Positions 14,915 to 22,395 of a stretch of 24,337 nucleotides of DNA are shown here, in pieces (the first letter of the stretch is position 1; the number at the start of each line of letters is the position of its first letter). The translations under genes were made by a program, and so were the position numbers. The DNA comes from a virus, in IMG/VR virus record IMGVR_UViG_3300025632_000074, positions 1-24,337 of that record; one strand, written 5' to 3'. The notes below the pieces were generated by a model. That model made no database searches and was not told the DNA's origin. It worked only from the letters and a program-made list of their open reading frames with translations.

Positions 14915-16802
14915 TTAGACCTCTTAATACCTCCGCAAAAATTTGTGCGTCATTAATGTCATTTACTAACAGATCAGGATCAATATCCTGTGCAATAGCT
15001 AGCTCTCTTACAAGGTTTGGAATCTTGATAAAGGGAGCAAGCATCGGATTAGCAACTGTTTGAAGCAGCGCAGTAAGTCTCTGACTACGTACTTCTTTCT
15101 GCATAACCGCTGAAGTGCCTTGAGGTTTAATCTCAAGATCGCCAACGATCTCTGGCCTCTCCTCATTGAACTGCATATTCCAGAAGAACATGCACTCTCC
15201 AAGAGGCTTAAGCAAAAAGTCATCAATGTTTTTAATAACAGTTTTAACACTAAGGTTAGCACCGCCCATCAACATACTAAGCCCTGCAGCAGTACGCCCC
15301 GTGCCTGAAACACCTGTCTGCCCATGCATAATACTAGGCAGACCTGTTTCTTCATCGGCTAACTGACGCGCAGCCTGATACATCTGGATGTTTTCACCAG
15401 CAGTGTTAGGAAATTTAACAGCGTTGATAGCCGTACCTGTAACACCAGACTGACGCCTAAATACTTTACCCGGATAGATATCATAGTTCTGACCGGGAAC
15501 CAAAGACGCTTCATCCACATCAAAGACTACATTACCTGCAAGTGCTAAGTTATCAATAGCCATACGAATATGACCATTCATAAGAAGCTGTGCATCTTCC
15601 ATGTTTTCTGGAATACCCACACCAAACAACTGGTAAGGATTAATCTCGTAGGGAGTAGCAAAGTATGGAATGCGATAAGGTACAAAAGGATTCATAACAA
15701 GGCGAAGTACGCGATTGCCACAAACCCAAACATTTACAGGAACTTCTGTAAGGTCATCCATTTCCATAGGAAGACCCATCTCCTGCACTAGGGCGTAATC
15801 TAAGTTACCCCAATATTCTAAAACTTCAAAACGCTCTGTGTCACTAATAGACTCAAGATTTTCGCTACGGATGGTATCTTCAAAATACTTTTCATCGTAG
15901 TTTGGACCCATATCCAAACAACCAGCAACAGCTTCAGGATCAAAGAAAGGCTTGTCCATAAGGTCACGCATCTGTGACCTGTTCAGCCTATGACGCTGTA
16001 TTACGTATGAGCAGTCTTCAATGCTAGTACCAGAAGGGTCTGGGTAAAAATTCCAACATGATACAGATTCAAGTCGAGGGACAAGCTTCTTAGAAGGGTT
16101 GTAGTTTTTGTCCGCATCCCACCTATGCAAAGTCTTAGTCTCATTTAACGGTCCCTTTATAATACCTGTACCAAGCAGAGCGCACTCAAACAAAGAATGC
16201 CGCAAAATATTAGGGGCATTGTTCTCATGCAACTGGTCATGGATTTCTTTTTCCATGAGTCGAGCAGCTTCTCTAGCAGGACTAATCTGAGGTTCACCCA
16301 TTCTGCTAGGCCCTTCCTGCAGATTAGCACCTTCGTACTTATCAGCAAGCCCTCCTAGCGGAGAGGCTTCCGTAGCTCCGGGTGGCAAATCTCTACCATC
16401 ACCGGGAAAGCCATAAGGGTTTTCCACAGGGGGAGGAGTTTCACCCTGACCAGATACATCTAAATGAGCGAACTCAGCAACGCCTTCTGGAACAGGGCTG
16501 GACTCTACTACTATGGGAAACTTCTTATTAGCAAATAGGACATCAATCATCTGCCCGTAAGAGGCAAGAACTTTAGTCTTGGTAATCTTAATAAAAACTT
16601 TACTATTCTCAGAATCTCTAAACTGAGTAGTAGAGTCGTAGATACCACGAAAGTTCTTATATGCTCTTAGCCAACGCTGTTCGTGTTGATAACGACCAGT
16701 TTCAGCCTCTTGAAATTTAGAATTTACAGTGCCAACTACACTAGTTGCTGCTTCATCTACAAGAGCTACCGCTGGAATGTCACCTAAAGGTGTATCGGGC
16801 AT
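14712..16802 (-). CDS. Portal protein
   Basis: A 696-residue portal of the short-tailed phage type. An N-terminal helical part (RYQHEQRWLRAYKNFRG, residues 37-53) leads to KVLASYGQMIDVLFANKKFPI. A disordered Pro/Gly loop follows (about 110-165). The core includes EKEIHDQLHENN, CALLGTGIIKGPL, FYPDPSGTSIEDCSYVIQRH and VCGNRVLRLVMNPF. Later segments are GVGIPENMEDAQLLMNGHIRM, HGQTGVSGTGRTAAGLSMLM and NIDDFLLKPLGECMF, which are strongly characteristic of this portal class. Twelve copies would form the vertex through which TerL drives DNA. The C-terminal 60-70 residues are low-complexity and are overlapped by another gene in a second frame. It lies 16 bases after the 72-residue gene. Confidence 0.92.
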   Translation of the reverse strand: MPDTPLGDIPAVALVDEAATSVVGTVNSKFQEAETGRYQHEQRWLRAYKNFRGIYDSTTQFRDSENSKVFIKITKTKVLASYGQMIDVLFANKKFPIVVESSPVPEGVAEFAHLDVSGQGETPPPVENPYGFPGDGRDLPPGATEASPLGGLADKYEGANLQEGPSRMGEPQISPAREAARLMEKEIHDQLHENNAPNILRHSLFECALLGTGIIKGPLNETKTLHRWDADKNYNPSKKLVPRLESVSCWNFYPDPSGTSIEDCSYVIQRHRLNRSQMRDLMDKPFFDPEAVAGCLDMGPNYDEKYFEDTIRSENLESISDTERFEVLEYWGNLDYALVQEMGLPMEMDDLTEVPVNVWVCGNRVLRLVMNPFVPYRIPYFATPYEINPYQLFGVGIPENMEDAQLLMNGHIRMAIDNLALAGNVVFDVDEASLVPGQNYDIYPGKVFRRQSGVTGTAINAVKFPNTAGENIQMYQAARQLADEETGLPSIMHGQTGVSGTGRTAAGLSMLMGGANLSVKTVIKNIDDFLLKPLGECMFFWNMQFNEERPEIVGDLEIKPQGTSAVMQKEVRSQRLTALLQTVANPMLAPFIKIPNLVRELAIAQDIDPDLLVNDINDAQIFAEVLRGLNAGQGNMQNPAAAGQQQGAMEQSGGLPSGPEGEVSGPAGGGTIGLRDTEAAGQGTGGGSPPIPEAAS
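14920..14925 (-). promoter_or_regulatory. Ribosome binding site (AAGAGG) inside the portal gene
   Basis: AAGAGG is followed by TCTAA and the ATG of the overprinted 79-residue gene. The portal itself needs no ribosome site here, so this is the main local evidence that the internal ATG is used. Confidence 0.6.
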
Positions 16803-16818
16803 AGCCTATTCCTAAGTT

Positions 16819-17037
16819 CTAGTAGTCTTTTTCGTCAGCCATACGAAAAACTGCCGGATCAACGCCATTGTCTGCCTTAGCTTTACGCGGCATATCTACC
16901 TGCAGAGCTTCGCGGTCAGTGGGACCAGCAATCATTGAGTCGTGAGCTTCCCGATACAGGGCCGCTTCAGGCGCATCACTAAGCTCGCCCTGTTTCTTCA
17001 TCATTCCCATGATGTATTCTTTACCGTATGTATACAT
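16819..17037 (-). CDS. Small hypothetical protein upstream of the portal
   Basis: A 72-residue protein starting MYTYGKEYIMGMMKKQ, with a middle LSDAPEAALYREAHDSMIAG and a charged end (MPRKAKADNGVDPAVFRMADEKDY). The ATG at 17037 has an AAGGAAA ribosome site at good spacing, so it is preferred over the internal ATG at codon 10. It lies 17 bases after the 508-residue gene and 16 bases before the portal gene, in line with a late gene of the same operon. There are no membrane segments or recognisable motifs. It may be a head-assembly or portal-associated protein; I do not recognise it. Confidence 0.72.
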   Translation of the reverse strand: MYTYGKEYIMGMMKKQGELSDAPEAALYREAHDSMIAGPTDREALQVDMPRKAKADNGVDPAVFRMADEKDY

Positions 17038-17054
17038 AGTTTTTTCCTTTTTTG

Positions 17055-18581
17055 TTAATCCATGCTTAAAAAGCCGCGTGAGCCTTTTAAGACTTTGGTC
17101 GCTTCTTCCTTTTCCATAGCACTAAAAGTTTCTTCATCCGCGCTATAAAAATTCTGTAGTTCTGCTTTTTTTCTATCTTCTTCTATCTCAGAGAAAGCTG
17201 ATCTAGCCGTAGGAGTAGAGCCTGTTGCTGCGGCTACTGGGTCAGGGCTACTAAGGATATCTGCTGCTGCAACAAGGGGCATAGCTTTTAATGCTTTTTT
17301 ACCGCCTCTTTTAAGCAAGTCTGCAAATCGCCTTTTAGGGGCTTCCTCTTGTTTTGCTTCTTTTGAAAACTCTCCAGAACTTATCTGCTCTTCTATAGTC
17401 TTAGGCTTTTGTACATCTACAAAAGGGCTAGGCTCTGCGCTTAATTTTCCTACCACTAAAGGTTCGTTAGCACCACCTACATCTAAAGACTTAAGACCCT
17501 CTTTATAAAATTTATCGCTTGGCTTTACATACTCAGGAACATCTGTATCTGATAGTCTAGACGGTCCAAGTTTTTCTGATATGCTAGTGTCCGCCTCTAG
17601 AACGCCATTAAAGTAAAGATAGTCTTTAACGTTCTGCATAGAGTCCATAGAGACTATAGGGTCTACTTTTCTAGCCTCTTCCATAACGCCTTTAAACAGG
17701 TTGGTCTTTTCTTCTCTAGGCTTAATGATATAGGCACTCATAGCCTGTTTAAAAGTATTTACATCTCGTCGGCTAATTACAGCGCCGGATGCTCTGCTAG
17801 AAGCTCCTTGTCTGTTAGGCTCTACAGTCTCTCCACCGGATAAAGTTTCCTGCATGGTTGCAGGTAGATTAGCTCGTCTCTGTTCTATCCTTTGAGGAGC
17901 TTTTTGCCTTCTTTCTTGAGCTTCTAACTCTTTTGTTAGAGGCTGAGAAACAAAGGAAGGAAGTTTAACAGTTTCTAATGTGTCTAATGCTGTAGGGCTT
18001 AGTCTATAAGTATACGGCCTAACCCGCTCTTTGTCAAGTACTAAATTACCATCTCTGTCTCTACCTACGACTGTTGGTAAACCACCACTCTCTTTTATGC
18101 CAAGTATCTTTTTTCCTTGGCTAGACCTTTTATTTCTTGCAGACTTAGGAAGCTTTTCAAATTCAACGTCCAAAGCTTTAAAACCGGGATCAGCATCCTC
18201 TAGGAAACCTGCATCGTACAGAGCCTGTTCATAAACCTTTGCTTCGTTTAAACCCTTCTCTATGCCCTCTATCCCATCAGGAAAATATCTACGAACTAAC
18301 GAGTCTACATCTCTCCTAGCAACATCATCAGTAGCACTGATTTGAGAGGCTTTAATACGCTGTTGAAGCTCAACAAAAGCACCTTGGGCGCCCTTACCCG
18401 TATCCTTCATCAGGCGCAGTATAAGACCGGCACCTTCTGATGTAATTGTTACTGGCTTTGTTACGCCTAACTGCTTTAACCTTGCTTCTGGTAAGCCTGT
18501 AGTATTACTACGAAGCTGAGTACCCGGCTCTACACCCGCTTTAGCTTCACCAAAAGTGTTTCTTCCTGCACTATCAACCAT
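17055..18581 (-). CDS. Hypothetical protein between large terminase and portal (508 aa)
   Basis: I do not recognise a family. It is mostly helical and charged, with several Lys/Arg-rich patches (KSARNKRSSQGKKILG, QERRQKAPQRIEQRR). Part of the middle is disordered (SGGETVEPNRQGASSRASG). The C-terminal region carries KRRFADLLKRGGKKALKAMP followed by a short hydrophobic stretch (LVAAADIL) and an acidic helix (SEIEEDRKKAELQNF). The KRGG patch recalls the Gly-Gly motif of the small basic proteins further right. The ATG is 2 bases after the large terminase stop, so translation is probably coupled. A gene placed between terminase and portal may code for a head or internal protein, but nothing in the sequence fixes the role. 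Confidence 0.75.
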   Translation of the reverse strand: MVDSAGRNTFGEAKAGVEPGTQLRSNTTGLPEARLKQLGVTKPVTITSEGAGLILRLMKDTGKGAQGAFVELQQRIKASQISATDDVARRDVDSLVRRYFPDGIEGIEKGLNEAKVYEQALYDAGFLEDADPGFKALDVEFEKLPKSARNKRSSQGKKILGIKESGGLPTVVGRDRDGNLVLDKERVRPYTYRLSPTALDTLETVKLPSFVSQPLTKELEAQERRQKAPQRIEQRRANLPATMQETLSGGETVEPNRQGASSRASGAVISRRDVNTFKQAMSAYIIKPREEKTNLFKGVMEEARKVDPIVSMDSMQNVKDYLYFNGVLEADTSISEKLGPSRLSDTDVPEYVKPSDKFYKEGLKSLDVGGANEPLVVGKLSAEPSPFVDVQKPKTIEEQISSGEFSKEAKQEEAPKRRFADLLKRGGKKALKAMPLVAAADILSSPDPVAAATGSTPTARSAFSEIEEDRKKAELQNFYSADEETFSAMEKEEATKVLKGSRGFLSMD

Positions 18582-18583
18582 GA

Positions 18584-20293
18584 TTAATAACCAAAGGTAG
18601 AATCAAAAGGCTTAGGCTTTGCAGTTTTCATCTTGTTCATCATATTGTTAATTGTTAGATGACCCCGTGCGCGAGTCATGCACATGTACCGCAGAGCATC
18701 ATAGGCATGATCATCCGCTTTTGTATCTACATCTTCAGGATTAGTCTTAGATAGAGGAAGACCTGATAGAGTCCTGATAAGATGCGTACAGGTAGATAGT
18801 ATTTTTATTCTAGGCTGGTTTGAAACAGGGTCTATCTGTAACCTGCGGTGCATTTCCATCTTACCAGCTAATCTGTTCCTGTCAGAAGGTGTGAACCTTG
18901 CCCCACATCGTATAAGAGTTTCTGCAATTGATGGGCCGGTTCCTGTCCTATTCCAACAGGAAGCATCCAGCACTGAGTAATACATGCCGGGATCGTTTCC
19001 CTCTAATGAGGTAATAGTATGGGCTAGCGTCTCAGCAGTTTGACCACTGCCATAAAATTCACGGTATATCCAAAGGGTATCATCCCAATCAACAGCACCC
19101 CACAATACACAAGAGGGGGCTGCATAACCGTAGTCTGCTGCCCTAACACGTAGCCAGTTAGTAGGTAGTTGCACCTGAGATGCATCTACAACATGGACAT
19201 TACGTGAAAACTCTGGGAACGCCGCTCCCTCTGCGACATCCCAATCCCCTTCTAAAAGCCGTCTTCTTTCAACTTCTGGGAGCGACCTCAACATGGCTTC
19301 ATATTCACCAGTTTCTGCGAGGTAGGGGTTATCAGTCAGCCGCGCTGGAATAAACTTGCGAAGAAAGAGCGGTTGACCTGCCTTGCCGTTCGTTGCTGTA
19401 TCAGGCCACAAAAGAGCGTTGCCTGTATCCACATCAGTTGCTGCAAAGGGCGCATTAGCCGGTGCGGGGTCGATATACATCTTCTTGACCCACCAACCGC
19501 CTACCCCTCCGGGGTTTCCTGTGCAGCGCATATACGCATTGATCTCAGGGTCAGTTGTACGAAGTCTGGAACGCAAGTACTCCCACACGTAAGGTGTTGG
19601 GTAGTGCGTGATCTCATCAATACCAATCCAAGTAAAAGCTTGTCCTTGGTAGCGCGTTACGTCTTTGTCCTTGTCGAGGTAGGAGAACCATGCCGTAGCC
19701 CCAGAAGGGAACTGCCACATAGCTTTGGATTCTCTGAAAGTTGCACCCGGAAAAGCTTTTGGATATAGCTGCTTACTCTTGTCAACAAGTTCGGTAAGCT
19801 CGTCAAGTGTGCGCCTAATAATAAGAGCGCGATGATTGGGCCTATCACAGTAACGGAGCAAATCAGCAAGAAGAGCATAAGACTTGCCCCCGCCAGCAGC
19901 ACCGCCATAAAAGACATCCCTTTCAGGGCTTGCCAAAAAGTCAGTCTGTGGCCCTGAATTGGGCTTGAAGATAATGTCCGCTTCATCCTCAACTAGCTCC
20001 CTTACTTTTTTTGGTACGCTATCAAGTACGTTATCTTCAATTACTTTAGACCCTTTATCACTAAACAGGGCCTTTTCTACCTTCTTTATATTATTCTTTT
20101 TATTCTTAGCGTTTACCGCTTTCCTCTGGGCGTTCTTCTTTGCCTTTTCAGCCTTGCGTATAGCAGCCTGAGAGGCTCTCCTAGCCTTCTCACGGGCGGA
20201 TAGGTTGTAGCTACCCTTCTCACCCTCTGCTAGCCTTGGACGACCTCTAGAGCGTTTTACAGGCTCTTCTTTGACATTGGCCTTATCTGTCAT
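18584..20293 (-). CDS. terL: Large terminase subunit (TerL)
   Basis: A 569-residue packaging motor. The ATPase has a Walker A motif GGAAGGGKS (130-138), a Walker B motif FTWIGIDE (220-227) and a TGNPGG coupling motif (258-263). The RNase H-like nuclease has acidic residues D387 (RAADYGY), D443 (SVLDASC) and D527/D528 (KADDHAYDALRY). It cuts concatemeric DNA and pumps it through the portal. The first 100 residues are an unusual Lys/Arg-rich, probably helical or disordered extension. It carries an AT-hook-like SRGRPRL (15-21) and a run of Lys/Ala/Asn (about 45-72) that may bind DNA. The start ATG shares one base with the stop of the upstream gene (TAATG). The C-terminus is a short tail KPKPFDSTFGY. 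Confidence 0.96.
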   Translation of the reverse strand: MTDKANVKEEPVKRSRGRPRLAEGEKGSYNLSAREKARRASQAAIRKAEKAKKNAQRKAVNAKNKKNNIKKVEKALFSDKGSKVIEDNVLDSVPKKVRELVEDEADIIFKPNSGPQTDFLASPERDVFYGGAAGGGKSYALLADLLRYCDRPNHRALIIRRTLDELTELVDKSKQLYPKAFPGATFRESKAMWQFPSGATAWFSYLDKDKDVTRYQGQAFTWIGIDEITHYPTPYVWEYLRSRLRTTDPEINAYMRCTGNPGGVGGWWVKKMYIDPAPANAPFAATDVDTGNALLWPDTATNGKAGQPLFLRKFIPARLTDNPYLAETGEYEAMLRSLPEVERRRLLEGDWDVAEGAAFPEFSRNVHVVDASQVQLPTNWLRVRAADYGYAAPSCVLWGAVDWDDTLWIYREFYGSGQTAETLAHTITSLEGNDPGMYYSVLDASCWNRTGTGPSIAETLIRCGARFTPSDRNRLAGKMEMHRRLQIDPVSNQPRIKILSTCTHLIRTLSGLPLSKTNPEDVDTKADDHAYDALRYMCMTRARGHLTINNMMNKMKTAKPKPFDSTFGY

Positions 20294-20928
20294 TATTTTA
20301 GTCGAGGTTTCCTTGAAGCATTGGTGTATTTTTTAACGTGACCACCCTTTGCAAACTTTGCACTACCACGTACTCCTGCGTAGGCATTACCTGACCTGTC
20401 AACTCTACCTGAAGCGGACATATCAAAAGGCCCTGCCTTACCCAAGTTGCGCTGGGCTGAGATACTTCTAGAGTTCACATCAACTCTCGTATCAGGGTCT
20501 TCATAAAAAGCACTGGCAGTTTCTGGATTTTTAAAGTTAGGCATTTTAAAACCTGCCCTACCTCTTCCAACGGGGGCTGATACACTTCCTCCGGGGGTGC
20601 TAAAGCTACCCATAGCCCTAGCCTTTACTCCTGAAGGAAGAAGGTCAACATACTTTACAAGAGCATTAGCCATCTCGGAAGTAACTTCACTGTCCTTACC
20701 CTTAGCATACAGGTCGTAAGCTTTAGCTGCTACTGCTGCAGTAGCTGCAGCATCCTTAACCTTAATTTCTTTACGGCCCCGGCTTGAAGACATAGCAAGG
20801 TCTTCAGGACGAAAACTAAACAAAGTCTCATCTAAAAGCTGCTTACCTTGAGGAGATTTAGCAATGGCCGCTGCGGACTGCAGGGCAAACTCGGCTAATT
20901 GTTTTTTTGTAGGTCTATTATCCGCCAT
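20293..20928 (-). CDS. Hypothetical basic protein with Gly-Gly motif, between TerS and TerL
   Basis: I chose the ATG at 20928 (211 residues). A TTG three codons earlier is also open but has no better ribosome site. The N-terminal half is helical (KKQLAEFALQSAAAIAKSPQG, ATAAVAAKAYDLYAKG). The C-terminal half is Gly/Ser/Arg-rich with strand-like repeats (VDVNSRSISAQRNLG, DMSASGRVDRSGNAYAGVRG) and ends FAKGGHVKK...RKPRLK. The AKGG motif and the RKPR-x-K ending match those of other small proteins at the right of the window. It overlaps the terminase start by one base (TAATG). The family is unknown; a DNA-binding or virion protein is plausible. Confidence 0.72.
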   Translation of the reverse strand: MADNRPTKKQLAEFALQSAAAIAKSPQGKQLLDETLFSFRPEDLAMSSSRGRKEIKVKDAAATAAVAAKAYDLYAKGKDSEVTSEMANALVKYVDLLPSGVKARAMGSFSTPGGSVSAPVGRGRAGFKMPNFKNPETASAFYEDPDTRVDVNSRSISAQRNLGKAGPFDMSASGRVDRSGNAYAGVRGSAKFAKGGHVKKYTNASRKPRLK

Positions 20929-21026
20929 AAATTTCAATCCGTTTGTAATAAGTACCTATACCGCGTCTGTAGCAGAGGACACTACCCGGCATTTTAATTC
21001 TAGAAAGATAAACCCCTACACGTATC
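20929..21026 (-). other. Intergenic segment between TerS and the 211-residue gene
   Basis: About 98 bases without a supported gene, the longest gap in the window. I see no perfect hairpin, no long repeat and no convincing promoter boxes. It may hold a phage promoter that I cannot recognise. Confidence 0.4.
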
Positions 21027-21452
21027 TTAGTCATTGTTGATGATGATAGGCTCTTCCTGACCCGCTTTGGAAGGAAGAAGGACTACACCATGAATCGCAG
21101 TTACATTATGCTCAACAACATCATGTTTACCTACGCCTACTCTGTTTAGAATGGACTCCGCAGCCTTTATCTTAAGTTCAGCGCGAGGAGTAGTCCCGTC
21201 ATCATCCAGAGCATTTACAAGACCTGCCGCTGCTTTTACAGAGTTAGCGGCTAGCATGTTCTTAGCCCGTTCAATAATCTCATCTGCAAGAGAGTTCATA
21301 ACTGCCTTGCCAGTAGTCTCACAGTAACCAGCCACACGCAAAGCGGCAGCATTATTGCCACCGTTGTCCATAAGAGCATCCAAGTATGCAGACTGCATAT
21401 CGGTTAGCTCTCGTTTCTTCTTCTTAGGCTGGGCTAGTAAATTATTTACCAT
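21027..21452 (-). CDS. terS: Small terminase subunit (TerS)
   Basis: A 141-residue protein with an N-terminal helix-turn-helix-like part, LTDMQSAYLDALMDNGGNNAAALRVAGY, followed by a helical middle (AVMNSLADEIIERAKNMLAA, AELKIKAAESILNRVGVGKH) and a beta/acidic C-terminus (VTAIHGVVLLPSKAGQEEPI). The helix-turn-helix plus oligomerisation-helix layout and the length are those of small terminases. These recognise viral DNA and regulate TerL. It lies just upstream of TerL with one gene between them. Its ATG overlaps the previous gene's stop by one base (TAATG). Confidence 0.82.
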   Translation of the reverse strand: MVNNLLAQPKKKKRELTDMQSAYLDALMDNGGNNAAALRVAGYCETTGKAVMNSLADEIIERAKNMLAANSVKAAAGLVNALDDDGTTPRAELKIKAAESILNRVGVGKHDVVEHNVTAIHGVVLLPSKAGQEEPIIINND

Positions 21453-21907
21453 TAGTAGTTAACTTTACGAACTCCACCACCGCGAGAATACATCTTTGCC
21501 ACTTTGCTACCTGTAGCCATAGAGGGAGCTACCATGTTATCAGACCTATTCATGTCCATGAGACTTTTCTGAGGATTCTGCTGCATGGAGTTCTGGGATG
21601 TCATGCCCCCGTAGGCCATCTTTTTCTTGTCTTTACCGTACATCTTTTTTCCTTTTGCTATCGTTGCAACATTTGTGGGCTTGCCGCCTACTCCTTGAGG
21701 CTTTGCTCTCTTACGGGAGACTGCACTCTTCTTCTGTTCCGAGGTCATGGATTTAGCTTTAGCCCTTGGCACACACTTAGGGTAGCCCCTCTTGGAGTCT
21801 GAGGTAGAAGAGCGGCCACAGGCTTGAAATTTTCCACCCTTCTTCGGCGCTCCAATGTCTACCCAATCTCCTTTAGGGCCTTTGCCAAACCATTCCTTGA
21901 GGCTCAT
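21452..21907 (-). CDS. Small basic protein, second part of a split conserved domain
   Basis: I place the start at the ATG 21907-21905, which overlaps the upstream TGA as ATGA, giving MSLKEWFGKG and 151 residues. A longer reading from 21949 would run through the upstream gene and lacks support. The part EWFGKGPKGDWVDIGAPKKG, then QACGR, then RGYPKCVPRAKAKSMT and RAKPQGVGGKPTNVAT is a pattern I know from small proteins of marine phages and some algal viruses (probably Pfam DUF5872; to be checked). It has two cysteines that may bind metal. The rest is basic with a MAYGG and ends YSRGGGVRKVNY, carrying the Gly-Gly motif of this region. It may bind nucleic acid or sit in the virion; the function is not known. 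Confidence 0.78.
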   Translation of the reverse strand: MSLKEWFGKGPKGDWVDIGAPKKGGKFQACGRSSTSDSKRGYPKCVPRAKAKSMTSEQKKSAVSRKRAKPQGVGGKPTNVATIAKGKKMYGKDKKKMAYGGMTSQNSMQQNPQKSLMDMNRSDNMVAPSMATGSKVAKMYSRGGGVRKVNY

Positions 21908-22083
21908 TTGTAACCGCCACCACGCTTCTTGTATTCGCGGACTAACCAAGCGTTAGCATACGCAGAAGGGTAAACGTCAAACTTCTTCTTAGCTGCAGAC
22001 TTTACTCTTGAGTACAGGGCAGGGTTAGAGGGAGTAGGAGACTTGCTACTCTTCTTCTTTGCCTTTGCTTTTTTTGCTGCCAT
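21904..22083 (-). CDS. Small basic protein, first part of a split conserved domain
   Basis: Start chosen at ATG 22083, 4 bases after the upstream stop (59 residues, MAAKKAKAKKKSSK). A longer form begins with TTG at 22119 inside the previous gene and is less likely. The body NPALYSRVKSAAKKKFDVYPSAYANAWLVREYKKRGGGYK is a recognisable conserved unit. In related proteins I recall, it is followed directly by the EWF...DWVDIGAPK segment that here starts the next gene. The two genes join by ATGA, so they look like one domain split in two or translationally coupled. The Lys-rich head suggests nucleic-acid binding. Confidence 0.75.
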   Translation of the reverse strand: MAAKKAKAKKKSSKSPTPSNPALYSRVKSAAKKKFDVYPSAYANAWLVREYKKRGGGYK

Positions 22084-22087
22084 TGCG

Positions 22088-22390
22088 TCAGGCCTTCTTA
22101 TTGCCGCTTTTTTCTTCAAGAATTTTTACAAGCTTGGGAGGCAAACTTTTCCTCTGCGCTGCAGTCACAGGACCGCCCTTTGCCATCATCCTCATGCCCC
22201 GCGCCATCATGTCCGTATCACGGGCATTCATGCCACTCATTCCGCTCATTCCGCCACGGGCCATGCCCTTTGTGGTTTTACCACCTTTAGCCATGCCCTT
22301 GGTAGTTTTCTTTGCTGCGCCACCTTTAGCCATGTACTTGGTAGTCTTGCCACCTTTAGCCATGTATTTAGTTTTTTTCTTACCAGCCAT
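22088..22390 (-). CDS. Repetitive basic MAKGG-repeat protein
   Basis: A 100-residue protein whose first half is built from repeated units such as KTTKYMAKGG, AKKTTKGMAKGG and KTTKGMARGG. A Met/Gly/Ser run (MSGMSGMNARDTDMMARGMRMMAKGG) follows, then a short non-repetitive tail (AAQRKSLPPKLVKILEEKSG). There are five KGG/RGG blocks. It is strongly basic and probably unstructured. The repeat core resembles single Gly-Gly motifs in the neighbouring proteins, as if this gene were an expanded version. Its ATG is 5 bases after the stop of the 220-residue gene. The function is unknown; DNA condensation or capsid binding is conceivable. Confidence 0.75.
   Translation of the reverse strand: MAGKKKTKYMAKGGKTTKYMAKGGAAKKTTKGMAKGGKTTKGMARGGMSGMSGMNARDTDMMARGMRMMAKGGPVTAAQRKSLPPKLVKILEEKSGNKKA
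22251..22376 (-). repeat. Imperfect tandem repeats coding for MAKGG units
   Basis: The block ccacctttagccatg occurs at 22281, 22320 and 22350, that is, spaced 39 and 30 bases, with a diverged copy at about 22251 (ccacgggccatg). All copies keep the reading frame. They code for the MAKGG/MARGG units of the overlapping gene. Confidence 0.8.
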
Positions 22391-22395
22391 TGGTT

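Noticed and set aside
19373-19768. 131-codon plus-strand frame
   Set aside because: Lies fully antisense to the conserved terminase ATPase region and is explained by it.
20929-21026. Possible hairpin GTAG...CTAC in the TerS-downstream gap
   Set aside because: Only a 4-bp stem with no U-tract, too weak to call.
21907-21949. Longer start (21949) for the 151-residue basic protein
   Set aside because: It would add 14 residues read from the end of the upstream gene, whereas the ATG at 21907 makes a classic ATGA junction and starts right before the conserved EWF segment.
22083-22119. TTG start at 22119 for the 59-residue basic protein
   Set aside because: Overlaps the previous gene; the ATG at 22083, 4 bases after its stop, is simpler.
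22251-22376. CRISPR-like array
   Set aside because: The repeats are in-frame coding units with unequal spacing and no unique spacers.
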